Source of the DNA: Chryseosolibacter sp964438975
Lineage (GTDB): Bacteria; Bacteroidota; Bacteroidia; Cytophagales; Cyclobacteriaceae
Direction: 5' to 3'
Assembly (NCBI GenBank): GCA_964438975.1
Contig: CAYTMU010000006.1
Location: 46,754 to 110,753 of the forward strand
Length of the DNA: 64,000 bases
In this document: piece after piece, positions 43,845 to 51,994 of the stretch
Layout: every line of letters starts with the position of its first letter
How positions within the stretch are numbered: the stretch's first letter is position 1
The notes under the pieces: generated by a model
Told to the model about the DNA's origin: nothing
The model's database searches: none
The model's input: only the letters and a program-made list of their open reading frames with translations
Translations under genes and position numbers: made by a program

Positions 43845-44408
43845 ATGGCTACCATATCAGATCTCAGCAAAGGCAACTTCGTCCGTTATAACGGTGAGGT
43901 GATGCAGATTGAAGAATTGCAGCATCGAACTCCCGGTAACCTGAGAGCATTCTATCAGGTGAAGATGCGTAACATCCGCAATGCAAAGATCGCAGAGAAC
44001 CGTTTCAGACCCGGTGATGAAATAGAGATCCTACGCGTCGAAACGAAAGAGTATCAGTACCTCTACCAGGACGGTGAGAGCCTGGTGTGCATGGATAACG
44101 AGACATTCGATCAGGTTTATATCGACAAGAGTTTGCTGGGAGATTCCGGAAAGTTCATCAAAGAAGGCATAACCATTCTCATCGCATTTGAGAACGGATC
44201 AAACCCTATCACGGCAGAAGCCCCGGCACACGTCGTATTGGAAGTACAATACACCGAGCCCGGCGTACAGGGAGATACAGCTACCAGAACACTGAAACCG
44301 GCCACGATGGAGAACGGCGCAGAAATACGCGTGCCTTTGTTCATCAATACCGGTGAAAAAATAAAAGTCGACACCCGGACGGGTGCCTACGTCGAACGTG
44401 TAAAATAA
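43845..44408 (+). CDS. efp: Translation elongation factor P
   Basis: Relieves ribosome stalling at polyproline. 187 residues from the ATG at 43845 (MATISDLSKGNFVRYNGEVM), chosen by the Shine-Dalgarno. Three beta-barrel domains; C-terminus INTGEKIKVDTRTGAYVERV. The loop that in E. coli holds the modified Lys34 reads RTPGNLRAF, with Asn32 at the equivalent position, so EpmA-type lysylation is not possible there. 4 bases before accB. Confidence 0.96.
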   Translation: MATISDLSKGNFVRYNGEVMQIEELQHRTPGNLRAFYQVKMRNIRNAKIAENRFRPGDEIEILRVETKEYQYLYQDGESLVCMDNETFDQVYIDKSLLGDSGKFIKEGITILIAFENGSNPITAEAPAHVVLEVQYTEPGVQGDTATRTLKPATMENGAEIRVPLFINTGEKIKVDTRTGAYVERVK

Positions 44409-44412
44409 CAAT

Positions 44413-44967
44413 ATGAGCAAGAATCGCACGTCAAAATCAGCACCCAAAAAACAAGTCAAAGCGTCACCGCAGAGATCGACGCCAGTAACAAAGACAGCGG
44501 AGATCCGCGACCTCATTGATTTCATCGCAAAGTCTGGCCTCAATGAAGTCAACATCGAGACCAGCGAGTTGAAGCTCCATGTCAAGCGCGAGCCTGATCA
44601 GAAGATATTCAAGACCCCGACTGCTGTCGCGGCGCTTCCTCAGCAGGTCGGACAAGTCGTACAACAAGCTGCCCCCGCAGCGGCTACCACTCCCCCCGCT
44701 CCGCAAACTTCCGAAGCCGGTAGCCGGACCGTGGACATTAAATCGCCGATGATCGGTACGTTCTATCGCTCGTCAAGTCCCGACACTCCTCCATTCGTCT
44801 CTGTTGGCGACAAGATCACTAAGGGCCAGACTGTTTGCATCATCGAAGCGATGAAGCTCTTCAACGAAATTGAATCAGAGGTATCAGGTACGATAGTGAA
44901 GATCGCGATCGAGAATTCAACTCCGGTGGAGTACGATCAGGTACTGTTCGTCGTCGAACCCGATTAA
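44413..44967 (+). CDS. accB: Biotin carboxyl carrier protein of acetyl-CoA carboxylase
   Basis: 184 residues. Helical N-terminus, Pro/Ala linker (about 80-105), biotinyl domain with biotin-acceptor Lys148 in CIIEAMKLFNEIE. Directly downstream of efp and 74 bases before accC. Carries CO2 from AccC to the carboxyltransferase, which is not in this window. Confidence 0.96.
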   Translation: MSKNRTSKSAPKKQVKASPQRSTPVTKTAEIRDLIDFIAKSGLNEVNIETSELKLHVKREPDQKIFKTPTAVAALPQQVGQVVQQAAPAAATTPPAPQTSEAGSRTVDIKSPMIGTFYRSSSPDTPPFVSVGDKITKGQTVCIIEAMKLFNEIESEVSGTIVKIAIENSTPVEYDQVLFVVEPD

Positions 44968-45041
44968 CATAGCAGGCTTTTAAATAATTCGTCAACTTTC
45001 TCCCGCATCGCTGCGGGCACCGGGGTTTGATAATGGAATTC

Positions 45042-46391
45042 ATGTTCAAGAAAATACTCATTGCCAATCGCGGCGAGATCGCTCTTCGGATAATTCGCAC
45101 ATGCCGTGAAATGGAAATTCAAACCGTTGCTGTCTACTCCACAGCGGATCGCGAAAGCTTACACGTCCGTTTCGCGGATGAGGCGGTCTGTATCGGTGAT
45201 GCCCCCAGCAAAGATTCTTATCTGAACATACCGCGCATCATCAGCGCCGCCGAGATCACGAATGCGGATGCCATCCACCCCGGATACGGCTTCCTGTCTG
45301 AACGCGCGGAGTTCTCGGCTATCTGCCACGAATACGGAATCAAGTTCATCGGTCCCACCCCGGCGATGATTCAGGCCATGGGCGATAAGTCAACGGCGAA
45401 GGACACAATGAAGAAAGCAGGCGTGCCGACAATCCCCGGCTCCGACGGACTGCTCACATCAGTAGCAGAGGGACAGAAACTCGCTAAAGACATCGGATAC
45501 CCTGTTATTTTGAAAGCCACTGCCGGCGGCGGCGGAAAGGGAATGCGAATCGTCAATGACGAAAGCGAGTTCAAAAAGGCATGGGACGATGCACGACGCG
45601 AGGCGGGCGCTGCGTTCGGCAATGACGGTCTTTATCTGGAAAAATTCATCGAAGAACCTCGTCATATTGAGATCCAGATCGTCGGCGATCAATACGGAAA
45701 AGTTTGTCACCTCTCCGAACGCGACTGCTCTATTCAGCGCCGTCATCAAAAACTGGTGGAAGAAACCCCCTCTCCTGCCGTCAGCCAGGAACTGCGCGAA
45801 CAAATGGGCGAGGCCGCGATCAAAGGTGCCAAAGCGATCAAGTACGAAGGAGCCGGTACAATCGAATTTCTTGTGGATAAACACGGAGACTTCTACTTCA
45901 TGGAGATGAATACCCGTATCCAGGTCGAACACCCGATCACGGAAGAAGTTACTGACTACGATCTCATAAAAGAACAGATCAAAGTCGCCGCCGGTGTCCC
46001 TATCTCCGGAACAAACTATTTCCCGAATCTTTATGCAATGGAATGCAGGATCAATGCCGAGGATCCTTCCAATGGTTTCAGACCATCTCCCGGCAAGATC
46101 ACCAACCTGCACATGCCCGGTGGCCACGGCGTCCGCATCGACAGTCACGTTTATGCCGGATACACCATCCCGCCGAACTATGACTCGATGATCGCGAAAC
46201 TCATCGTCAGCGGCCAGTCGAGAGAAGAGGTCATGACCCGAATGAAACGCGCCCTCCAGGAGTTCGTCATCGAGGGAGTCAAAACAACGATACCGTTTCA
46301 CATCGCCCTGATGGACAACCCGACATTCAAGTCAGGGAAGTTTACAACGAAATTCCTGGAAACATCTTTCGACTTCTCTACTTTGAAGTGA
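45042..46391 (+). CDS. accC: Acetyl-CoA carboxylase, biotin carboxylase subunit
   Basis: ATP-dependent carboxylation of biotin on AccB. 449 residues from the ATG at 45042 (MFKKILIANRGEIALRIIRT); earlier in-frame codons add three to five residues. ATP-grasp glycine loop TAGGGGKGMRIV; FMEMNTRIQVEHPITEEV; C-terminal biotin-carboxylase domain from GHGVRIDSHVYAGY. The 3' end faces a heptamer repeat. Confidence 0.96.
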   Translation: MFKKILIANRGEIALRIIRTCREMEIQTVAVYSTADRESLHVRFADEAVCIGDAPSKDSYLNIPRIISAAEITNADAIHPGYGFLSERAEFSAICHEYGIKFIGPTPAMIQAMGDKSTAKDTMKKAGVPTIPGSDGLLTSVAEGQKLAKDIGYPVILKATAGGGGKGMRIVNDESEFKKAWDDARREAGAAFGNDGLYLEKFIEEPRHIEIQIVGDQYGKVCHLSERDCSIQRRHQKLVEETPSPAVSQELREQMGEAAIKGAKAIKYEGAGTIEFLVDKHGDFYFMEMNTRIQVEHPITEEVTDYDLIKEQIKVAAGVPISGTNYFPNLYAMECRINAEDPSNGFRPSPGKITNLHMPGGHGVRIDSHVYAGYTIPPNYDSMIAKLIVSGQSREEVMTRMKRALQEFVIEGVKTTIPFHIALMDNPTFKSGKFTTKFLETSFDFSTLK

Positions 46392-46414
46392 CGATTCAGT
46401 CGACGGCAGCAGGA

Positions 46415-46448
46415 ACTCACCACTCACGATTCACGCCTCACGCTCACG
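46415..46448. repeat. Degenerate heptamer repeat (ACTCACS type)
   Basis: Successive units ACTCACC, ACTCACG, ATTCACG, CCTCACG and CTCACG. The same unit flanks the assembly gap at 50309-50437. It overlaps and supplies the last codons and stop of the DUF3109 gene. Confidence 0.8.
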
Positions 46449-46993
46449 TCCTCCAGCTCCGCATACCAGTCTGCTCCATACTTTCTGATCAACGGTTCTT
46501 TTAGGAATTTGTAAACAGGTACTTGCAGTTCTTTTCCGAGTGCGCACGCGGGTGAGCAGATATGCCATTTGTGATAGTTCAGTGCTTCAAAGCCCTTTTT
46601 CGAGGTTATCCGGATAGGATACAAGTGGCAGGAGATCGGCTTCTTCCATGTCAGCTTACCGTCGTTGTAGGCTTGCTCAATCGCACATTTGAGTACACCC
46701 TTCTTGTCGTAAATTGCATAAACACATTCCCGGCCTTCGACAATAGGTGTACAATACTCACCATCATCGTCGATCGTATGCGTTCCCTCCTTTTCGATTG
46801 TCTTGATCGCCTTTTCCGTCAGATACGGCTTAACGATCGGGTATATCTCCTCAAGAACCGGCAATTCATCCGCGTCGAGCGGCGCGCCGTAGTCGCCCTC
46901 TACGCAGCAGGCACCCTTACACTTATCAAGATTGCAAACGAATTCCTTGTCGCGGATGTCGTCCGACACCAGAATTTCTCCTACTTTGATCAT
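46424..46993 (-). CDS. DUF3109 family cysteine-rich protein
   Basis: 189 residues. N-terminal cysteine cluster CNLDKCKGACC, further Cys/His in ECVYAIYDKKGVLKCAIEQA, ISCHLYPIRIT and YHKWHICSPACALGKEL. Such patterns resemble YkgJ-type zinc or Fe-S proteins; biochemical role unknown. The last residues (SVRRES) and stop codon are encoded by a heptamer repeat (46415-46448), so the C-terminus may vary between strains. Divergent from the helicase. Confidence 0.9.
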   Translation of the reverse strand: MIKVGEILVSDDIRDKEFVCNLDKCKGACCVEGDYGAPLDADELPVLEEIYPIVKPYLTEKAIKTIEKEGTHTIDDDGEYCTPIVEGRECVYAIYDKKGVLKCAIEQAYNDGKLTWKKPISCHLYPIRITSKKGFEALNYHKWHICSPACALGKELQVPVYKFLKEPLIRKYGADWYAELEDVSVRRES

Positions 46994-47096
46994 AACGATG
47001 TGATAGTCTTAATCAATGGCTAACACCGCACCCGCGATATCAGATCCCAATGACCCAAAATAACGGAATAAAGCCAACACTTTTGTCTGGCTTCCC

Positions 47097-47104
47097 TATT
47101 TTTG
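47097..47104 (+). promoter_or_regulatory. Helicase promoter -7 element
   Basis: TATTTTTG, exact TAnnTTTG match, 79 bases before the helicase ATG. No TTTG at the standard distance, so moderate support. Confidence 0.45.
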
Positions 47105-47183
47105 CCTTTTACTGATATTTTTTGAATAAAATTGCAGGTTCAGCACGGTGGCAACCGCGCATATCGAATTGAGTAAACCCAAC

Positions 47184-49442
47184 ATGGATTATTTAGCGAG
47201 TTTGAATGAGCCTCAGCGCGAAGGAGTAGTCAATACGGAAGGCCCTTGCATGCTGATCGCTGGTGCAGGATCGGGGAAAACGCGTGTGCTTACTTATCGC
47301 ATCGCCCATCTTATCCAAAGTAAAGGGGTCGACCCTTTCAATATCATGGCGCTCACGTTTACGAATAAAGCAGCCAGAGAGATGCGCGAAAGGATCGAGC
47401 ACGTGGTCGGTAGCGATGCGCGGAATTTGTGGATGGGAACATTTCATTCGGTGTTTGCACGCATCCTTCGGGCGGAAGCCCACCATATCGGTTACCCGAA
47501 CAACTTCACGATATACGACGTCGACGACGCCAAATCGCTGATCAGATCGATCGTGAAGGAAATGGGCCTCGACGAAGCGGCGTACAAACCGAACACCGTT
47601 TATAATCGCATTTCTGCGGCCAAGAACAGACTCATCGGATGGCAGGAGTATCTGGGCAATGCCGAACTGATGGGCGACGATGCCGCAAACATGCGGCCGG
47701 AAATGGGCAAGATATATCAAGCCTATGCACTGCGTTGCTTCAAGTCCGGAGCAATGGACTTCGACGACCTCCTGTTCAATACCGACAAGCTCTTCAAGGA
47801 GCAGCTTGAAGTCCTTAACAAGTATCAACACCGGATTCACTACATACTCGTCGACGAGTTTCAGGATACCAACCTGTGCCAGTACTTCATTATCCGCAAG
47901 TTGGCGTCGGTGCGCCAGAACATTTGCGTCGTAGGAGACGATGCGCAGAGCATCTACGCGTTTCGCGGTGCAGATATCAGCAACATCCTGAATTTCGAGC
48001 GCGACTACCCGGAGTTGAAGGTCTATAAACTCGAACAGAATTACAGATCTACCCAGAATATCGTCAACGCCGCGAACTCGGTTATCAAGCGCAACCGCGC
48101 GCAGATCCCGAAAAACGTGTGGACTGCAAATGAGGAGGGCCAGTTGATCGAGCTCATCAAAGCAGTGTCTGACAACGAAGAAGGGCGGCTCATCGCATCC
48201 TCGATCTTCGAAGAGAAGATGCAACAGCAATTGAAGTTCAGCGACTTTGCGGTGCTCTATCGAACCAACAGCCAATCGCGTGCAATTGAGGAGGCACTCC
48301 GGCGCATGAATATCAAATACAAGGTGGTGGGCGGGCTTTCCTTCTACCAGCGGAAAGAGATCAAAGACTTGCTCGCCTACCTGAGATACGCAATCAATCA
48401 GCAAGACGAAGCGTCATTCCGGAGGATCATCAATCTTCCGAAGCGAGGTATCGGCGACAGCACGGTTGACAAGATCGTGGTAGCCGCCAATGATCACGGT
48501 ACGTCGATCTGGGAAATCCTTCAGAATCCCACGCCATTCGTCGGCGGTCGTCCTGCGGGACCGATCGGAGATTTCGTCGCAATGATGAAACGCTTCAACC
48601 TGGAACTGCAGCGAAAGGATGCCTATGACGCCGCCTTCGAGATCGCGAAAGGATCGGGTCTTCTCCGCGAGTTGTACGAAGACAAAACGGTGGAAGGACT
48701 CAGCCGGTACGAAAACGTACAAGAACTCCTGAACGCGATCAAAGAATTCACGGATGACCCGCAACGCGAAGATAGGTCGCTCGGCGCATTCCTTCAGGAG
48801 GTTTCGCTCGTCACGGGTCAGGACGAAGACAAAGACAAGGATCCAGACAAGGTGACCCTCATGACGATCCACATGGCGAAAGGTCTTGAGTTCAACTACG
48901 TATACATCTGCGGAATCGAAGAAGATCTCTTCCCGTCTCAAATGATGCTGAGTAGTCGCGCGGACCTGGAGGAAGAGCGTCGACTGTTCTATGTCGCCAT
49001 TACGCGGGCTAAAAAGCGCCTGTTCCTCAGCTACGCGCTCACGCGTTACCGGTTCGGAAGACTGAAAAATTGTGAGCCCAGCCGCTTCCTTGACGATATC
49101 GACTCTGGCTTCATCAAACTTCACACACGATCAGGAGCGCTGGAGTCCGCCCCGCCGCCCAGCCAATACGCGAAAAACCTGGTCAGCGGCATCCGGAAGA
49201 ACATCACATCCGCGCCGCCACCACCGAAGTCGATCAGTTACCGCGCTCCCAGTGATTTCGCTCCAAGCGATACGTCGCAACTTCAGGCTGGCATGAAAGT
49301 AGAACATCCGAAGTTCGGATTCGGCACCGTTATGACAATGGACTTGTCCGGCGCCGACCGGAAGGCCAGGATCAACTTTAACGAAGTCGGCGAGAAGACG
49401 CTGTTGCTCAGCTTTGCAAAATTGCGGATCATCGACAACTAG
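47184..49442 (+). CDS. pcrA: UvrD/PcrA-type ATP-dependent DNA helicase
   Basis: Superfamily 1A 3'-5' helicase for repair and replication-fork processing. 752 residues from the ATG at 47184 (MDYLASLNEPQREGVVNTEG), the family start; a GTG 36 bases upstream would add 12 residues. Walker A AGAGSGKTRVLT; Walker B VDEFQDTN; motif III VGDDAQSIYAFRGADISNIL; motif IV YRSTQNIV; motif V TIHMAKGLEFNYVYI; motif VI LFYVAITRAKKRLFLSYA. The C-terminus has the PcrA-type Tudor-like end (GMKVEHPKFGFGTVMTMD). Confidence 0.95.
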   Translation: MDYLASLNEPQREGVVNTEGPCMLIAGAGSGKTRVLTYRIAHLIQSKGVDPFNIMALTFTNKAAREMRERIEHVVGSDARNLWMGTFHSVFARILRAEAHHIGYPNNFTIYDVDDAKSLIRSIVKEMGLDEAAYKPNTVYNRISAAKNRLIGWQEYLGNAELMGDDAANMRPEMGKIYQAYALRCFKSGAMDFDDLLFNTDKLFKEQLEVLNKYQHRIHYILVDEFQDTNLCQYFIIRKLASVRQNICVVGDDAQSIYAFRGADISNILNFERDYPELKVYKLEQNYRSTQNIVNAANSVIKRNRAQIPKNVWTANEEGQLIELIKAVSDNEEGRLIASSIFEEKMQQQLKFSDFAVLYRTNSQSRAIEEALRRMNIKYKVVGGLSFYQRKEIKDLLAYLRYAINQQDEASFRRIINLPKRGIGDSTVDKIVVAANDHGTSIWEILQNPTPFVGGRPAGPIGDFVAMMKRFNLELQRKDAYDAAFEIAKGSGLLRELYEDKTVEGLSRYENVQELLNAIKEFTDDPQREDRSLGAFLQEVSLVTGQDEDKDKDPDKVTLMTIHMAKGLEFNYVYICGIEEDLFPSQMMLSSRADLEEERRLFYVAITRAKKRLFLSYALTRYRFGRLKNCEPSRFLDDIDSGFIKLHTRSGALESAPPPSQYAKNLVSGIRKNITSAPPPPKSISYRAPSDFAPSDTSQLQAGMKVEHPKFGFGTVMTMDLSGADRKARINFNEVGEKTLLLSFAKLRIIDN

Positions 49443-49451
49443 AGGATCTGG

Positions 49452-49482
49452 TTGCAGGATAGGGAATAAACCTGTAGATTTG
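49452..49482 (+). promoter_or_regulatory. Promoter of the DUF4290 gene
   Basis: GTTG with TTG at 49452-49454, 20-base spacer, TAGATTTG (49475-49482), exact -7 match. It lies immediately after the helicase stop and about 75 bases before the next ATG. Confidence 0.65.
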
Positions 49483-49557
49483 TCCGATAAGGCCTTGAAA
49501 TCGGGCAGCACCGTCCAGTCCCGCTGCCAACCGACTAATTAACAACAACACACATAC

Positions 49558-50262
49558 ATGATAATAGGGGAATACAACACCGAAAGACCTCCGCTTATTT
49601 TAAAGGAGTACGGACGAAATGTACAGAAACTTGTAGATTTTATTCGTACCGAACCCGATGTCGAGAAGCGAACGGGAATGGCTCACACGCTTGTCGAACT
49701 GATCAAACAACTTACGCCAACGATTAAGGAACAACCGGAAGACCCTCAACGGGTATGGGATGACCTCTATATCATAGCTGACTTCAACCTCGATATCAAT
49801 GGCCCGTATCCCAAACCTGAACGGGATATTCTCTTCAAGAAACCGGATCGCGTCGATTATCCGCAGAGCCAGGTGCGTTTCAAGCACTACGGAAAGAATA
49901 TTGAAAAACTCGTCAAAGAAGCACTGAAGAAGGAGGATCCGCAAGAACGTCAGGATGCCATCATCTACCTGGGCAAACTGATGAAGACCTTCTACTCGAA
50001 CTGGAACAAGGAAACACTCGATGATTCCGTGATCCTGAAAGACATTCAGGAAATGTCAGGCGGTGCCCTCGACATGACGATCGAGAAAGTGCGGGAAGAC
50101 AATCTCTTTGAAAAACTTTACAAGGAACGCAAGAAAGCCAAACCTCAACAGGGTGGAAGCAGCCAGCATCAGCGTCACCAAGGTGGCGGAAACGGTCACC
50201 GCCAGTTTAACAAAGGCGGCGGTCATAAGGGCGGCAACTTCCGCAGGCGCCGGGATCAGTGA
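49558..50262 (+). CDS. DUF4290 family protein with Gly/Arg/His-rich tail
   Basis: 234 residues. Helical DUF4290 domain about 1-185 (EYGRNVQKLVDFIRTEPDVE; GKNIEKLVKEALKKEDPQER). The low-complexity tail is rich in Gly, Gln, His, Lys and Arg (QGGSSQHQRHQGGGNGH, ending NFRRRRDQ), like RNA-binding RGG tails. Found next to murA in this window, which I believe is common in Bacteroidota. Function unknown; nucleic-acid binding is inference from the tail. Confidence 0.88.
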   Translation: MIIGEYNTERPPLILKEYGRNVQKLVDFIRTEPDVEKRTGMAHTLVELIKQLTPTIKEQPEDPQRVWDDLYIIADFNLDINGPYPKPERDILFKKPDRVDYPQSQVRFKHYGKNIEKLVKEALKKEDPQERQDAIIYLGKLMKTFYSNWNKETLDDSVILKDIQEMSGGALDMTIEKVREDNLFEKLYKERKKAKPQQGGSSQHQRHQGGGNGHRQFNKGGGHKGGNFRRRRDQ

Positions 50263-50308
50263 GAAATGCCGGCATCCGGGGCGCTGGCGTCCGGATGCCG
50301 TAGGTCAG

Positions 50309-50437
50309 ATTCACCACTCACCACTNNNNNNNNNNNNNNNNNNNNNNNNNNNNNNNNNNNNNNNNNNNNNNNNNNNNNNNNNNNNNNNNNNNNNNNNNNN
50401 NNNNNNNNNNNNNNNNNNNNNNNNNTCACGACTCACG
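50309..50437. repeat. Heptamer repeat interrupted by a 100-N assembly gap
   Basis: ATTCACC, ACTCACC and ACT (50309-50325), then Ns 50326-50425, then TCACG and ACTCACG (50426-50437). The same heptamer family as at 46415-46448. The gap sits inside the array, so the true array length is unknown. Open frames reading through the Ns are artefacts. Confidence 0.8.
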
Positions 50438-50440
50438 TCC

Positions 50441-51742
50441 ATGGTTTTTAAGATCAAAGGAGGAAACAGGTTACAAGGCGAGATCATACCGCAAGGTGCC
50501 AAGAACGAAGCTTTGCAAATCGTCAGTGCAACGCTGCTGACGGAAGAGCCTGTCACCATCCACAATCTTCCCGACATCGTAGACGTCAACAAGCTGATCG
50601 AGCTGCTGGCAGCGTTGGGTACAAAGGTCGAGAAGCTCGGCATAGGATCCTGGCGATTCACGGCCTCAGATATCAATACTGCATTCCTGGAAAGCGAAGA
50701 ATACCGAAAAATGGCCTCCGCTCTACGTGGGTCGGTCATGTTACTCGGTCCTATTCTGGCTCGTTTCGGAAAAGCAACCATGCCCAAGCCTGGAGGTGAT
50801 AAAATCGGGCGTAGAAGACTCGATACTCACTTCCTCGGATTCCAGAAGCTGGGTGCAAAATTCAACTTCGACTCCGCAGATCACGTGTTCACGATCGACG
50901 CGTCACATCTCACGGGAACGTATATGCTCCTCGACGAAGCTTCCGTGACAGGAACGGCAAACATCGTTATGGCAGCTGTCCTCGCGAAGGGCAAGACAAC
51001 CATTTACAACGCGGCGTGCGAACCCTATCTTCAGCAACTTTGCCTGATGCTCAACCGGATGGGTGCCCGGATAAGCGGCATCGGCTCGAACTTACTCATG
51101 ATCGAGGGTGTGGAAGCACTCGGCGGTACGGAACACACGCTGCTCCCCGATATGATTGAGATCGGCAGCTTCATCGGCCTCGCGGCCATGACACAGTCAG
51201 AGGTCACAATCCGGAATTGCCGGACCGACATGCTGGGCATTATCCCGGATATCTTCCGGAGGTTGGGTATCAAACTCGAGATCAACAAAGATGATATCCA
51301 CGTACCCTTCCAGGAGCGCTACGAGATTGAATCGTTCATCGACGGCTCCATCCTGACAATAGCTGACGCGCCATGGCCCGGGTTTACGCCCGACCTGCTG
51401 AGCATCGTACTCGTGACCGCCGTCCAGGCAAGAGGCACTGTGTTGATCCACCAGAAAATGTTCGAAAGCAGGTTGTTCTTCGTTGACAAACTCATCGACA
51501 TGGGGGCGCAGATCATCCTTTGCGACCCGCATCGGGCAACTGTGATCGGTCTCGACCGAAAGCAACGTCTTCGGGGTGTCAAAATGGCTTCACCCGATAT
51601 CCGCGCGGGTGTGGCGTTGCTGATCGCAGCACTTTCCGCCCAGGGCGAGAGTGAAATATCCAACATCGATCAGATCGACCGGGGTTATCAGAACATTGAT
51701 ACCCGCCTTCGCGCCATCGGCGCCGACATCACTCGGATATAG
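50441..51742 (+). CDS. murA: UDP-N-acetylglucosamine 1-carboxyvinyltransferase with Asp at the active-site Cys
   Basis: First committed step of peptidoglycan synthesis (enolpyruvyl transfer from PEP). 433 residues from the ATG at 50441, three bases after the heptamer repeat. N-terminus KIKGGNRLQGEIIPQGAKNE. The active-site loop reads PKPGGDKIGRRRLDTHFLGF: Asp120 replaces the usual Cys115 of E. coli, a substitution known to give intrinsic fosfomycin resistance in other bacteria. C-terminus DIRAGVALLIAAL and NIDTRLRAIGA are canonical. The start is supported by family alignment but its upstream region lies in the repeat and gap. Confidence 0.95.
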   Translation: MVFKIKGGNRLQGEIIPQGAKNEALQIVSATLLTEEPVTIHNLPDIVDVNKLIELLAALGTKVEKLGIGSWRFTASDINTAFLESEEYRKMASALRGSVMLLGPILARFGKATMPKPGGDKIGRRRLDTHFLGFQKLGAKFNFDSADHVFTIDASHLTGTYMLLDEASVTGTANIVMAAVLAKGKTTIYNAACEPYLQQLCLMLNRMGARISGIGSNLLMIEGVEALGGTEHTLLPDMIEIGSFIGLAAMTQSEVTIRNCRTDMLGIIPDIFRRLGIKLEINKDDIHVPFQERYEIESFIDGSILTIADAPWPGFTPDLLSIVLVTAVQARGTVLIHQKMFESRLFFVDKLIDMGAQIILCDPHRATVIGLDRKQRLRGVKMASPDIRAGVALLIAALSAQGESEISNIDQIDRGYQNIDTRLRAIGADITRI

Positions 51743-51994
51743 TACATATCCAGGCTAATTTTCTAACCGCGCTCACCCTCGCGTAAGTACCCTTTTGACC
51801 TCTCCGAACGGAGTTCCGGCCCAATTTTCCAGAATCTTTCTCTCCTGACACGTAAAAATCGTCGCAGATACATCATTTCAGCAAAATTTACCACAATCGT
51901 CGTCGCAATCGGGATAGTACAGGACGCGTATTTTATACACTTATCATAAATTTCCATATCTATGTAAAACGAATCATTAACAAAACCCTGTACT
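51743..51994. other. Intergenic region upstream of susC
   Basis: 252 bases, AT-rich in the second half (51880-51990). No gene and no exact TAnnTTTG element seen; the susC promoter should lie here. No anti-sigma/ECF gene pair is adjacent. Confidence 0.5.

Noticed and set aside
47193..48404. 403-codon reverse frame opposite the helicase
   Set aside because: Antisense shadow of a conserved helicase; composition is the reverse image of the forward codons.
50108..50440. Open frame that joins the DUF4290 region to murA through the N gap
   Set aside because: It exists only because Ns are translated as unknown residues; it is a different frame from the real DUF4290 gene. murA starts at 50441.
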